Below, in pieces: positions 25,360-34,842 of a stretch of DNA of 60,902 nucleotides (the stretch's first letter is position 1; each line of letters starts with the position of its first letter). The notes under the pieces were generated by a model. It was given only the letters and a program-made list of their open reading frames with translations, had not been told where the DNA came from and made no database searches. Location: the NCBI GenBank assembly GCA_964481825.1, contig CAYZUE010000001.1, positions 1-60,902 on the forward strand, read 5' to 3'. This stretch comes from CAYZUE01 sp964481825. Its GTDB lineage: Archaea; Hydrothermarchaeota; Hydrothermarchaeia; Hydrothermarchaeales; JALUUU01. Both the position numbers and the translations under genes were made by a program.

Positions 25360-26763
25360 TCAATATCGAATTAATAAATATGCTGTTGATAATATCATTG
25401 AAACTATTGCAACAGGCATACCTATTTTTATAAAATCTTTAAAGCGTATTGCGTATCCAGAACGCTCTGCAATACCAGCAGCTACAATATTAGATGATGC
25501 ACCGATAATGGTAGCATTTCCACCAAAATCGGCTCCTAATGCAAGGGCCCACCAGAGTATATTAGGATCAATACCTGGAATAACTTGGTTTAGATATTCA
25601 ACTACAGGTATCATTGATGCAGTAAATGGAATGTTATCGACAATAGCGGACATTATTCCCGAAATCCAGATAACAATAACGATAGTGGAAGTTGGGTCTT
25701 TTCCGCTTATCTGAACTACTATTTCGGCAATTGCAGGTATCAATCCATTTTTTTCAGCTGCTCCAACAATTATAAACAGCATCATAAAGAATACAAGAGT
25801 TGGCCACTCTACCTCGTCTAACATCTCTCCAATATGAGTCCGACTAATTAATAATAGAATCATAGCACCGGTCATAGCAGCAATACTAGGTTCCATTTTC
25901 AACTCGTCATGAAGAAAGAAGAGTACAATAACAAATCCTAGGACGATGAGACATTGGTTTAGAAGAGCTTGATTTTCTATCTTATATTCCCTTTTTAGTC
26001 TTTTTAATAATTCAGGAACATTATTATTTTTGTTCTTTTTATATTCCTTACTAAAAAAGAAGTACATCATTCCAATTAGAGCCAGTAGTGTAATTAATGC
26101 GATGGGTCCAAGATTAAATAAAAAAGCATTAAAGCTCAAACCTGAAGATGATCCTATCAGAATATTTGGGGGATCTCCGATAAGTGTAGCAGTTCCTCCA
26201 ATATTTGATGCCATTATCTCTGGAAATATTAAAGCCCAGGGATTTATTCGTAAAATAAGAGCAATTTCAATTGTGACGGGGGTTAATAAGAGAATTGTAG
26301 TAACGTTATCTAATAGAGCAGACAGTACTGCTGTAACTATCATAAGTATAATTGTTAATCTCCAAATATCACCTTTGGCTAATTCATAAGATTTGTAGGC
26401 TGTCCATTGAAACACTCCTGTGCCGCGCATAATCGCAACTATGATCATCATCCCCATTAGAAGAAATACAACATTGAAGTCAATAGCATCAATTGCATCG
26501 TTAAAGGATAATATTTGATAATTTTTATTAAAGGCACCTAATGTAGTGCTTATAAATAATATTGTAGAAGCTCCTAAAAGAGCAGCTAGAGTGCGATGGA
26601 TTAGGTCAAACGCAATTAATACATAAACTATAACCAGCACTAATCCAGAAATAATCATAGGTTCTAGAGGAATTTCTGGATTGATATTATCCATGCCTGA
26701 TACCAATTCAGGAATTAGGATAATTACAGAAATAAGTAGGATTAAGGCGATTGAAAATTTCAT
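25360..26763 (-). CDS. ArsB/NhaD/CitMHS-type ion transporter (SLC13-like superfamily)
   Basis: Integral membrane permease with about 11-12 hydrophobic segments over 467 residues. Seen: SALLDNVTTILLLTPVTI and SAIVDNIPFTASMIPVVE, the paired inverted 'N-[IV]-[PT]-[FT]' motifs of the ion-transporter superfamily, and ASNIGGTATLIGDPPNI with its second-half counterpart GADFGGNATIIGASSNIV. These are typical of ArsB, NhaD and P-protein families; the substrate (arsenite, Na+/H+ or an anion) cannot be chosen. No ars genes or ArsR nearby. Co-transcribed with a UspA gene. Confidence 0.85.
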   Translation of the reverse strand: MKFSIALILLISVIILIPELVSGMDNINPEIPLEPMIISGLVLVIVYVLIAFDLIHRTLAALLGASTILFISTTLGAFNKNYQILSFNDAIDAIDFNVVFLLMGMMIIVAIMRGTGVFQWTAYKSYELAKGDIWRLTIILMIVTAVLSALLDNVTTILLLTPVTIEIALILRINPWALIFPEIMASNIGGTATLIGDPPNILIGSSSGLSFNAFLFNLGPIALITLLALIGMMYFFFSKEYKKNKNNNVPELLKRLKREYKIENQALLNQCLIVLGFVIVLFFLHDELKMEPSIAAMTGAMILLLISRTHIGEMLDEVEWPTLVFFMMLFIIVGAAEKNGLIPAIAEIVVQISGKDPTSTIVIVIWISGIMSAIVDNIPFTASMIPVVEYLNQVIPGIDPNILWWALALGADFGGNATIIGASSNIVAAGIAERSGYAIRFKDFIKIGMPVAIVSMILSTAYLLIRY

Positions 26764-26831
26764 ATCTACAGTTCATAGGATTAACTTTAAATTATTATTT
26801 AGTATAAAATAACTTGAAGAAGACGATATAT

Positions 26832-27338
26832 ATGGGGCAATCCTTAGTAACTAGTAGGAATCTCCAAGGAGAGTTTCAAACCACTCAAACCCTTTGCAGA
26901 TTGATTGATGGAATAATCATAAAAAAAACATCATTCAGATCAATATTGATTGTAGATAATGATAAAATAGATTCTTTAGAACTTTCTAAGAAAATAATTG
27001 AAGAGTGCTACTTTGATATAGGTAAAGCAGTTCCCATCCTTGAAGAAGTTAGTAGTAACTTTGATGATATAAAACACTGTGCAGTAAAGGTGGGACTTTC
27101 ACATATACCTAAGGGTGATAGTTTTTCGCTAAGGATTAATAAGCGTGGGAGCCATTCACTTGATAAACCAACGTCAGATTTAGAATCTGATATTGGAGGT
27201 TCTATATATGATGCTTTAGAAAAAAAGCATAATAGAACGCCCAGGGTGAATCTTAACGATCCTGATGTTAAAGTCATTGTTGAAATATTAGGTCCAAGGA
27301 GTATTATTGGGATAGTTAGAAAAGAGTGGCTAGAGTAG
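26832..27338 (+). CDS. THUMP-domain protein, Tan1-like
   Basis: Resembles the Tan1 family of THUMP proteins that assist tRNA ac4C12 formation. Seen: N-terminal LVTSRNLQGEFQT, resembling the family 'LVTT-R' strand, then the THUMP core from residue ~95 (FSLRINKRG, DIGGSIYDAL, RVNLNDPDVKVIVEI, IIGIVRKEW). No methyltransferase or other catalytic domain follows, so the protein is an RNA-binding factor. The ATG at 26832 is preferred over an upstream TTG at 26814. Divergent from the permease. Confidence 0.8.
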   Translation: MGQSLVTSRNLQGEFQTTQTLCRLIDGIIIKKTSFRSILIVDNDKIDSLELSKKIIEECYFDIGKAVPILEEVSSNFDDIKHCAVKVGLSHIPKGDSFSLRINKRGSHSLDKPTSDLESDIGGSIYDALEKKHNRTPRVNLNDPDVKVIVEILGPRSIIGIVRKEWLE

Positions 27339-27480
27339 GCTTAACTCTCTTCCTAGTAAATTCTTTTATGTTAGCAACACCTTTTTTTTAAATCAACAGA
27401 ACTGAATATTTTAATTTAATAGACTAAGTTTGACGCATTTATTAAATATAATTAAATAAGGGAGTTAATGATAATAAAAC

Positions 27481-28164
27481 ATGAAATCAGTCTTTTTAAA
27501 CAACATGTCCTGGAATGATGTTAAAAGTTATTTGAAGCAAAGAAAGGACATATTATTACCCTTTGGGGCAGTTGAGGAACATGGTTATCACCTTCCTCTC
27601 TCCACAGACGGGGACATTGCAAGTGCTTTAGCTCAGTCTTTATCTGAGAAGACCGGGGTTGCTATTGCACCAATTATTTGGTATGGTGTTTCAAATACTA
27701 CTAGGCGATATCCGGGAACTATTATGGTCAGGTTTGATTCCTTTAAAGAATATGTGAAAGATATCCTATTCAGCTTAAAACAAAGTAGATTCACTACAAT
27801 TTATCTTCTTTCAGGTCATTTAAGCAGCTCCCACATTGTAGCGATTCAAGAAGCAGCCAGAGATATTAAAGAGATTAAAGCATTTTTCTTGGATTTTTCA
27901 AAACTTGATTTTTTAGATATTTTAGAAACTAAGCCTTTTCATGCATGTGAAGCGGAGACATCTCTTATGCTCTATCTTAACCCCCAAAAGGTAGACATGA
28001 AGAAGGCAAATGATGAAAAAATAATTTTCGAGGATTATGCAGTAAGTGGGCTACGTAAAACTCAAAGTGGTGTATTTGGGTCGCCAACAAAAGCAACTCA
28101 AGAGAAAGGTAAATTGATTTTTAATAGAATTATCAAGGAGTTTACAGAAGTAATCGGAAGATAA
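27481..28164 (+). CDS. Creatininase-family amidohydrolase
   Basis: Metal-dependent hydrolase of the creatininase/MftE/ArfB family. Seen: LPFGAVEEHGYHLPLSTDG with candidate ligands Glu33, His34 (family EqHG), His37 and Asp43, a GHLSSSH motif where the family more often has GHGGN, and HACEAETS giving the acid ligand near residue 157-159. 227 residues. In archaea the best-known member is ArfB, the formamide hydrolase shared by riboflavin and F420 synthesis, but nothing nearby confirms that role. Monocistronic by context. Confidence 0.8.
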   Translation: MKSVFLNNMSWNDVKSYLKQRKDILLPFGAVEEHGYHLPLSTDGDIASALAQSLSEKTGVAIAPIIWYGVSNTTRRYPGTIMVRFDSFKEYVKDILFSLKQSRFTTIYLLSGHLSSSHIVAIQEAARDIKEIKAFFLDFSKLDFLDILETKPFHACEAETSLMLYLNPQKVDMKKANDEKIIFEDYAVSGLRKTQSGVFGSPTKATQEKGKLIFNRIIKEFTEVIGR

Positions 28165-28262
28165 TAGTCCATTTCCACGGAAATTTTTGAGTAATATCCT
28201 ATTTGATTAGAATATATTATTAAATTCTAGATATTAATTGAATTTTCCTGACTATCTATCAT

Positions 28263-29285
28263 CTATTTATACCAGTCCAGACTTTCGGATACATAATCTA
28301 TTAGTCGTGAAAATTGTTTTTTTGATTTTTTATTCATTGAAGTTGTATTTAAGCATTGCATTGCTAACTTTCCATATCTCAAAGAAGTTTCTTTAGCCTT
28401 ATCTAGAGCTCCACTTTCTTCAATTTTTGTTTTAATCCATTGTATCTCATCTTCTGTTGGATTTTTTTTCTCCAATAATGTTTTAAATTCCTTAAATTCT
28501 TTGCCTTTTAGTAATTCTAACGTGTAAACTATGTGTAATGGTTTCTTGCCGATTTTAATATCCCCCCCACTTGGTCTACCGTATTCTAATTCACTAGCAA
28601 AAGTTCCTATAATATCATCGGTGATGTCAAATGAGAAGCCTATATTTGTTGCAACTTTTTTTAAAATTTCACATTCATCGGGGGAAGCACCAGCTAAAAT
28701 TGCACCAGTTTGGATCGTACAGTTAAATAAAGAAGCTGCTCTTTTGGAGGCCATAATGTTCCATTCATCTAATGATGTATTTTCAAATTCAAAAAGCAAG
28801 TCTAGGGTTTGGCTTTCATTCACATTTTTGTATTCATTTATGAACAAATTCATTACCTTCTCTATTTTTTCTTTTTCAAAACCACTTTGATAAATAACAG
28901 AAAGAGAATTTGTATAAAGTATATTCCCCGCAAATATTGTAGTAGCATTTCCAAAACGTCTATCATAATTAAAAAGCAAGTGAAATGCTTTTTCTCCCCG
29001 TCTTTTTGTGTCTTCATCGACAAGATCATCATGTAATAAAATTGCATGTCTGTATAGCTCAATACCTGCACAGACATTCAAGATTTTTTCATCTATTTTG
29101 CCTTTAAATCCCTCATATGCTAAAAGAGTAGAACAGCTTGAAATACGCTTGCCTTTACGGAGGCAGAAGGCTTCTAATTCAGAATATACTTTCGATATAA
29201 AAGGGTGATATCGCAGATTTGATTCAGTGAATAACTTTGAAATTTCGTTGTCTATAAGTTCTGTATGTCGATCAAGGAAATTCAT
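28263..29285 (-). CDS. idsA: Polyprenyl diphosphate synthase (GGPP/FPP synthase family)
   Basis: Trans-isoprenyl diphosphate synthase for archaeal lipid side chains. Seen: first aspartate-rich motif DDLVD in LLHDDLVDEDTKRRG and the second region FDITDDIIGTF with GGDIKIGKKPL. The second motif reads DDIIG, so its third acidic position is Gly instead of Asp. 340 residues. The change may affect Mg2+ binding for IPP or indicate a subunit of a heteromer, and a second synthase could exist elsewhere. Gene symbol is by family, not by proven chain length. Confidence 0.85.
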   Translation of the reverse strand: MNFLDRHTELIDNEISKLFTESNLRYHPFISKVYSELEAFCLRKGKRISSCSTLLAYEGFKGKIDEKILNVCAGIELYRHAILLHDDLVDEDTKRRGEKAFHLLFNYDRRFGNATTIFAGNILYTNSLSVIYQSGFEKEKIEKVMNLFINEYKNVNESQTLDLLFEFENTSLDEWNIMASKRAASLFNCTIQTGAILAGASPDECEILKKVATNIGFSFDITDDIIGTFASELEYGRPSGGDIKIGKKPLHIVYTLELLKGKEFKEFKTLLEKKNPTEDEIQWIKTKIEESGALDKAKETSLRYGKLAMQCLNTTSMNKKSKKQFSRLIDYVSESLDWYK

Positions 29286-29317
29286 AGATATTAATCACAG
29301 TTATCCTTTATAATCTT

Positions 29318-29827
29318 CTAAATAAAAAGGGAAATATCCGCGTCTTTTGCAAGGTCTAGATAGGTTGCTGCACCTATGATATCATCAACTTCATCGATTA
29401 AATCTTCTTTTTTAATTCCCATAACATTCATTGTTGGTTCACAAGCATGTAATTTAGCACCGTTTTCTTTTGCCATTTTTATAGCGTCTTTTATCTCGGG
29501 GAATCCTCCTCTTTTTATTTGCTTTTTCATCATCCATGTGGCCATACGAGTCATTCCAGGAACTATCCCTATGATAGTTGGAATTGGCATACCTGGATTG
29601 CCAACTGCAGGAATCTTTAAGTTATCTATTTTATTTTTATTTATAATGTCCATTCCCCAGAATGTAAAATATACATGGACTTCATATTCCATTGCAGCAG
29701 CTGTCATAGCCAGAATAAAAGGTGGATATACCATGTCTAAAGTGCCTTTGCTGCAAATTATTACTAAGCGTCTCTTTTGATTCGATTTATCAGTTTTTTT
29801 TATTAATTTTCTCTCTTTTTTTAACAT
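29318..29827 (-). CDS. DsrE/DsrF-like sulfur-relay protein (DsrE2 type)
   Basis: DsrE-superfamily protein that typically carries sulfur as a persulfide. Seen: core strands RLVIICSKGTLDMVYPP, EVHVYFTFWGMDI, CEPTMNVMGI with a conserved-type Cys in the HACEPT segment. Start chosen at ATG 29827, 12 bases after the tusA stop and preceded by a G-rich site; an earlier codon at 29857 would overlap tusA. The tusA-dsrE2 pair is a known combination in sulfur transfer for thio-cofactors, tRNA thiolation or sulfur oxidation; which applies here is not shown. Confidence 0.85.
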   Translation of the reverse strand: MLKKERKLIKKTDKSNQKRRLVIICSKGTLDMVYPPFILAMTAAAMEYEVHVYFTFWGMDIINKNKIDNLKIPAVGNPGMPIPTIIGIVPGMTRMATWMMKKQIKRGGFPEIKDAIKMAKENGAKLHACEPTMNVMGIKKEDLIDEVDDIIGAATYLDLAKDADISLFI

Positions 29828-29838
29828 ATTTCCACACC

Positions 29839-30075
29839 CTATTTTTTTTGAAAACAAAATCTAAAAATTCCCTCTTCTTCTTCAATTTTCAATAATTTAT
29901 TCCCTGTACTTTTGCTCCAGGCAGTTAGGTCCGATTTCGACCCCTGATCTGTGGTAATAACTTCCAATATTTGCTGTGAATCAAGCTTTTTAATTGCTGC
30001 TTTTGTTTTAATTATCGGCATGGGGCACATTAATCCTTTGCAGTCTAATATTTTATCAGGTTTAATTTCATCCAT
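29839..30075 (-). CDS. tusA: TusA-family sulfurtransferase
   Basis: Small sulfur carrier with the SirA/TusA fold. Seen: CKGLMCPMPIIKTK with the conserved CPxP cysteine, and the later TTDQGSKSDLTAW strand. 78 residues. First gene of a two-gene unit with a DsrE2-like protein. Confidence 0.93.
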   Translation of the reverse strand: MDEIKPDKILDCKGLMCPMPIIKTKAAIKKLDSQQILEVITTDQGSKSDLTAWSKSTGNKLLKIEEEEGIFRFCFQKK

Positions 30076-30252
30076 TTATTGACACATCCATTTATTCAAA
30101 AATATAAAAACTGTAATATAAACGATTAAATTAACAAGAGTTTAATAAATAAATGTTTAAAATATCAAGTATCAATTTTTAGAATCTAAAAAGGCAATCA
30201 ATGGTGGAAATATTGATATAACAAGCTTGTAAATAAATATTTGAAGTCTACC

Positions 30253-31290
30253 TTATACATTTGTATTGGAATACTTTATCAAATCTACAATCCCTATGGG
30301 GCCTGTCATCATAACATCACCAATTGGTGTAGCTTTTGACACTCCCAAGTTGGAATTCTTAAGGATTTCTCTCCTAGGGCCAGTTATCAGTATATTCTTC
30401 AAATTATTAAGAGAGATTCCTTGGCGTATATAACATCCATGTCCACCATCTCGCAGGACCTCTTTATTTTTCAACTCTCCTTCAGAAAATTTTGAAATAT
30501 AACTTTCAAGAGTTTGTGTATTTAGAAGGTGTGAATGATGCTCAAATAATCCTAGAACTTCTATTTTATCTTTCATTAATGCTGCCATAGTATGTCCATT
30601 ACCGATGTCAATGGTAATTAGAGGATAATCTTCTATTCCGTGCATCGCACCTACAATTGCAGAAATTTTTGAATCAACTATGAATAACTTTTGGCAGTGT
30701 TTCTTTATCACCTTTGATATGGATTTCATCCGTGTGTAATATGGGGGTGGGTTAGTAAAACCCAAAGAAGTTATCTTCCCATCTTTTTCAATTGAATCCT
30801 TAAATTTTTCAAATCTGAATTCTCGATCAGATTTTTCCTTTGCATAACCATGATCTTGTACTGCTACACCTATAATGTCAAACTTAAACTCTTCCCCAAC
30901 CCTTTCAAGTATATCCTTGATTAAATGGAAGTCCACATCTTTTGTTTCAATAAGCTCACCTTGTCTACTGCCTATTTCATCTTCTGTTATTATCTCAATC
31001 CCCATTTTTTTAACTTGTTCAATATCATCTCTTAGGCTTCTTGCTGAGCTCTCGGTCATCTCTACTTTAAATCCTTTCCTCATATGTTTTTTAATAGCAT
31101 ATGATAAAGGGCCACCTCCCATTGTAGAACCGTGGAAGCACAAATTATTTTTACTAGAAACAATTTTCTTGGCTAGAATCTGAGTCATTGATGGGAAAAC
31201 CATTTTAACACTATTCTCAACAACTCCTGAATCGTTGTAAATAAGAATATCTTGGGTACCCATACCTACGTCTATAGCTAATATCCGCAT
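30253..31290 (-). CDS. DUF1786 family protein (COG4012), actin-like ATPase fold
   Basis: Recognised by overall pattern: N-terminal MRILAIDVGMGTQDILIYN, a phosphate-1-like strand of the ASKHA fold, central HGSTMGGGPLSYAIKKHM, and VAVQDHGYAKEKSDREFRF, later LITIDIGNGHTMAALM as phosphate-2. DUF1786 proteins are found in euryarchaea and a few bacteria and are loosely annotated as pyruvate-formate-lyase-activating-related; no radical-SAM CxxxCxxC is present, so that label is misleading. Start at ATG 31290 preferred over TTG 31314. Divergent from the following membrane protein, with a 46-base spacer. Confidence 0.75.
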   Translation of the reverse strand: MRILAIDVGMGTQDILIYNDSGVVENSVKMVFPSMTQILAKKIVSSKNNLCFHGSTMGGGPLSYAIKKHMRKGFKVEMTESSARSLRDDIEQVKKMGIEIITEDEIGSRQGELIETKDVDFHLIKDILERVGEEFKFDIIGVAVQDHGYAKEKSDREFRFEKFKDSIEKDGKITSLGFTNPPPYYTRMKSISKVIKKHCQKLFIVDSKISAIVGAMHGIEDYPLITIDIGNGHTMAALMKDKIEVLGLFEHHSHLLNTQTLESYISKFSEGELKNKEVLRDGGHGCYIRQGISLNNLKNILITGPRREILKNSNLGVSKATPIGDVMMTGPIGIVDLIKYSNTNV

Positions 31291-31336
31291 TTTGAACAGA
31301 AGAATTATTAACAAAAAACAAGATTAAGAATTATAA

Positions 31337-33112
31337 ATGGAAGTAAGAATCAGGAAAATCATCAAACCAATAGCGTATTTTTTTGCAGTATTATTTCAAA
31401 AATTGAATCTTTCAAGTAAATTTATAACAGCGTTTTTTTATTTTTTGATTCTTATAACATGTGGTGTTTTATTGTGGCTTTCATTTTCTCCGTTTTCTGA
31501 ACCGTTAATTGTTCTATTCACAATATTTATATTCATCACAGGTTTTTTTGATGAGATAAAACGAGAATTTACGGCACTTTACGGGAGTACCAAAGACAAA
31601 TTCATTCTTAACAATTACGAAGATTTACTAATAATGTTTTTAATTTTAAATTTTTTGAACTTAGGTAGTTACAAGAATATTTATGCTACGCAATTTCAGC
31701 ACGTGTTTATAGGAGTTTTACTATTTTTTGGCTTTTTGTTACTTAATTACTTAGTGCAATCAGCAATTAAAAAGGATAGAACTCCAGGCTTAGAAGTCCC
31801 TGCTGAGAGATTATTAATTCTCTCTCTGTTTGCAATTACAGGGTATACACATAATTCTCTCGAGGATTACCTGCTCATGGGGTTAATTGTTTTAACTTTC
31901 CTGATATATTGGAATATTATTTACATTGTATTTCAGAGTAAAATTTATTTGATTATAGTAGCCCTTACCTCAAAAGTTGTATCACCAACAATCGAAATTT
32001 TTTCATCAGTATCTATTTTATTAAGAGCGATTTTAGAAAAACTGTATAAACTCTTTAAAAAAATCGGAGTTAAAACTGAAGTCCCTAAGAACAAAAAAAC
32101 TTCCTGGCAAGATCATGAACAAACGTTCGAATCCGAAGTTGGGGGAGGATACAATTTCACCACGGTTATTTTAGACTCTGATACTGAGAAACCAATATCC
32201 AATACTAATGTAGAGTTATCAAATCTGGAATCAAATGATATAATCACAAATTTTACAGATACTGAAGGTAAATGTATATTTACAGAAGTAAAGGAGGGGC
32301 AGTATTTATTATCCATCGATGCGGACGATTATAATAAAATCCAATTTGAACGGTATATAAGCATCGACTCTGGAGAGACATTTAGACTTTCAAAATCTCC
32401 TATGGATTTAAGCGTTGTGGTAAATGACTTTTATAGTGACTCTTCTATTTCAAATGCTCAGGTAATAATTAAAGGAGAAGATGGGAATGAAATCGATCAG
32501 ATTACAGATAATCTAGGAGTAGCTTACTTTGATAATATCAATTCTAATTTTTTCAATTTAAGGGTAACTTCTGGAGGATATACTACGGTTGAGAAAAGCA
32601 TCACCCTAAAAAGTGAAACCGTAGTATCGATAAAACTAAAAAAAGAAGAGATTAGTAAATCTCAAAGATCATATTTGATCGAGTATGAAGATCACGGTGA
32701 TTTGGAAGATATTATCGATATGGTTATTAAGAAGTTTGATTTCAACAAGACGGATATTTATCTAGTTTCTTCCGGCGATATCTTGTTAAATTTTGATAAA
32801 AAAGGGATTAGGCCGATTGATTTCTCTTCTACCTTAGCCGAAGATGTTGAATCGCTTATTGGAGGGATATCATCTGAAGCAATTATTATATTTGAAGCAT
32901 TTACTGAACTTGTTCATCGAGTTGGACTTGATGATTCTTTAAGTTTTATGGAAGATATTACAGATCATATCAGAAAAAAAGAGCTCAATATTATTGTTTT
33001 AATTAATAAGAAGAAACATGGTGAGAATATCACAAGTATGTTTAGAAAATTTTTCCTATTTATTGCTGAGGTACGAAATGGAAAGCTGGTAGAAATAAAT
33101 GAAAGGATTTGA
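31337..33112 (+). CDS. Membrane protein: degenerate CDP-alcohol phosphatidyltransferase-like domain, two Ig-like repeats, DUF835
   Basis: 591 residues with three parts. Residues 1-~240 carry about six hydrophobic helices. Their pattern follows archaeal CDP-alcohol phosphatidyltransferases: an 'LNLSSKFIT' start like the usual 'lgisPN-iT', 'TGFFDEIKREFTALYGSTKDKF' where D-x2-DG-x2-AR-x8-G-x3-D-x3-D is expected, and 'VPAERLLILSLFAITG' like 'eRaeRlliL-iG'. Only Asp72 of the catalytic set remains, so it should be inactive. Residues ~272-355 and ~358-437 are two carboxypeptidase-regulatory-like beta domains (DTEGKCIFTEVKEGQY; DNLGVAYFDNI). Residues ~445-591 match DUF835. The stop overlaps the SpoIIM gene by 14 bases. 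Function unknown. Confidence 0.7.
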   Translation: MEVRIRKIIKPIAYFFAVLFQKLNLSSKFITAFFYFLILITCGVLLWLSFSPFSEPLIVLFTIFIFITGFFDEIKREFTALYGSTKDKFILNNYEDLLIMFLILNFLNLGSYKNIYATQFQHVFIGVLLFFGFLLLNYLVQSAIKKDRTPGLEVPAERLLILSLFAITGYTHNSLEDYLLMGLIVLTFLIYWNIIYIVFQSKIYLIIVALTSKVVSPTIEIFSSVSILLRAILEKLYKLFKKIGVKTEVPKNKKTSWQDHEQTFESEVGGGYNFTTVILDSDTEKPISNTNVELSNLESNDIITNFTDTEGKCIFTEVKEGQYLLSIDADDYNKIQFERYISIDSGETFRLSKSPMDLSVVVNDFYSDSSISNAQVIIKGEDGNEIDQITDNLGVAYFDNINSNFFNLRVTSGGYTTVEKSITLKSETVVSIKLKKEEISKSQRSYLIEYEDHGDLEDIIDMVIKKFDFNKTDIYLVSSGDILLNFDKKGIRPIDFSSTLAEDVESLIGGISSEAIIIFEAFTELVHRVGLDDSLSFMEDITDHIRKKELNIIVLINKKKHGENITSMFRKFFLFIAEVRNGKLVEINERI

Positions 33113-33689
33113 TTCATTCTGGATCCAATGTGTACCTATTAAATTACATCTGTGTATTTCAACTGTGTTGTTTTTTGTTTCTTTAGGAATTGGATATATC
33201 CATGCTTCTTTATACCCTGAGATGAGTCAGGAAATTTTTAAATCTCTTCAAAATATGATTTCCGAGAAGATTACAGATCCAAGACCATTTTATGTAGCAT
33301 ATTCTATCTTTTTTAATAATGTTATTGCTTCTTTTATTGTAATTATTGGAGGTATTAGTTTTGGAATCATTTCATTGTTCGGTATAATCTTTAATGGTAT
33401 AATTTTGGGTTTGGTTATAAGCATTGTGAAATCAGAATCTAGTATTCTTCTAATTTCGATTCTTCCTCATGGTATTATTGAATTACCAGTTTTTTTAATA
33501 AGTTCATCTATAGGATTAAGTTTAGGTCATCAGGTTCTAAATAAACTTAGACACAAAGCAGAATCAAATTTATTAAAAGATTTAAAAAATTGGCTCATTT
33601 TCTATTTAAAATGGTTAGTTCCTCTACTTTTAATCGCAGCTATCATTGAAGCTACAATTTCTATGAGTATAGTAAATTTCTTAAAGTAA
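33099..33689 (+). CDS. SpoIIM family membrane protein (stage II sporulation protein M-like)
   Basis: 196-residue membrane protein of the SpoIIM/DUF95 family, about five hydrophobic segments. Seen: SFIVIIGGISFGIISLFGIIFNG-type glycine-rich helix pair and HGIIELPVFLISSSIGLSLG, the family's conserved 'HGi-E-p' block (residues ~127-147). Archaeal members are not linked to sporulation; a role in membrane remodelling or partner binding is inferred only. Starts inside the end of the DUF835 gene. A decayed copy of its 3' region is found at 40395-40453. Confidence 0.85.
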   Translation: MKGFDSFWIQCVPIKLHLCISTVLFFVSLGIGYIHASLYPEMSQEIFKSLQNMISEKITDPRPFYVAYSIFFNNVIASFIVIIGGISFGIISLFGIIFNGIILGLVISIVKSESSILLISILPHGIIELPVFLISSSIGLSLGHQVLNKLRHKAESNLLKDLKNWLIFYLKWLVPLLLIAAIIEATISMSIVNFLK

Positions 33690-33769
33690 ATTATTCAAAT
33701 ATTTTCAACATCCTTATCATCTTAATTTAATACGAACAATATTTATTTTTCTTTTGCGTAAACATAGTT

Positions 33770-34597
33770 ATGATGCGCTTAATTGTCACTTCTCAGAAAG
33801 ATTTAGCTGGTGTTAATATCTATAACTACCTATCAGATCAAAATGATTTTAAAGAGATAAAAGAATTTGAAAAGTGCTCTGTTTTCGCCAAAGATAAATT
33901 AAGACTAATCGCAACACAAAAATCCCAGGTAAATGCAGGACATCTTGATTCATATTTTAATGCTGAGTACTATATTTTTGCTTCTCGTCATCGAAGTGCT
34001 TCAAATAGACCTGTTCTAACTGTCCACACACCTGGAAATTTTTTAGCATCTGCTGACCTAGGTGGTCAACCTAAAGATTTAGCTTTTTGTAATGCGGTGG
34101 CAGTAAAAAAAGCATTACAAGAGCTACTATTTATGAAAAACAAGCTGAAACTAAAATACGATGTTTGCTTGGAAGGGACTCATCATGGTCCAACTGAATT
34201 GAGGAGGCCAGTACTCTTTGTTGAAGTGGGGAGTACTAAAGAACAATGGAATGATGATTTAGCAGTAAAGGCAGTTTCAATGGCTGTTTTGGCAGCAGCT
34301 GAGAATTCAAATGTAAATCAAATTGGGATTGGAATTGGTGGAAATCATTATGCACCACTGCATACGCGTCTTGTCTTGCAAACTGATATTGCTTTAGGTC
34401 ATATAATCCCAAGCTACATTATTGATGAACTTACTATTGATATGTTCCATCAGGCTGTTAGCAAGTCAAATGCCACTTTTGGTTTTTTAGATTGGAAAGG
34501 TATGAATAAGTCTCAAAGGGAAAAGATAAAAGAATTTGCTTCGTGTATTGACTTACCGTTGAAGAGAGGTAGAGATTTTTTAAAATCAAAGAAATAA
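33770..34597 (+). CDS. dtdA: D-aminoacyl-tRNA deacylase (DtdA/GEK1 type)
   Basis: Zn-dependent enzyme that removes D-amino acids from tRNA in archaea and plants. Seen: SRHRSASNRPVLTVHTPGN, GTHHGPTELRRPVLFVEVGS and GIGGNHYAPLHTR, the three histidine-rich family blocks. 275 residues. Two tandem ATG codons (33770 and 33773) could both serve. Located ahead of ftsZ-secE-spt5, with the redoxin gene in between. Confidence 0.95.
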   Translation: MMRLIVTSQKDLAGVNIYNYLSDQNDFKEIKEFEKCSVFAKDKLRLIATQKSQVNAGHLDSYFNAEYYIFASRHRSASNRPVLTVHTPGNFLASADLGGQPKDLAFCNAVAVKKALQELLFMKNKLKLKYDVCLEGTHHGPTELRRPVLFVEVGSTKEQWNDDLAVKAVSMAVLAAAENSNVNQIGIGIGGNHYAPLHTRLVLQTDIALGHIIPSYIIDELTIDMFHQAVSKSNATFGFLDWKGMNKSQREKIKEFASCIDLPLKRGRDFLKSKK

Positions 34598-34842
34598 CAT
34601 AGATTTTAAACTTATAGGGTAATCATTATTTGATTAAAATATGTTGTTTGTAAATGAAATTGCATCAACAAATTTCGTAACTAGTAAAGTTTCTAGATAA
34701 TTTAGACTCAATAAAACTATTCTAAAAAACAGTTTAGTTCACATATTCTTAAATACTTATTTTCACTTTATTTATTTTTTTTAGCAAATATTATTGGAAT
34801 AATCTAAATAAAAATAAATGTTAAGATCGTAGTCTTTTATTA

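Noticed and set aside
25360..26763. Arsenite efflux pump ArsB
   Set aside because: Motifs fit the wider ion-transporter superfamily and no ArsR, ArsA or ArsC gene is nearby, so the substrate was left open.
30253..31290. Pyruvate formate-lyase-activating enzyme
   Set aside because: No radical-SAM CxxxCxxC; the sequence shows an actin-like ATPase fold instead.
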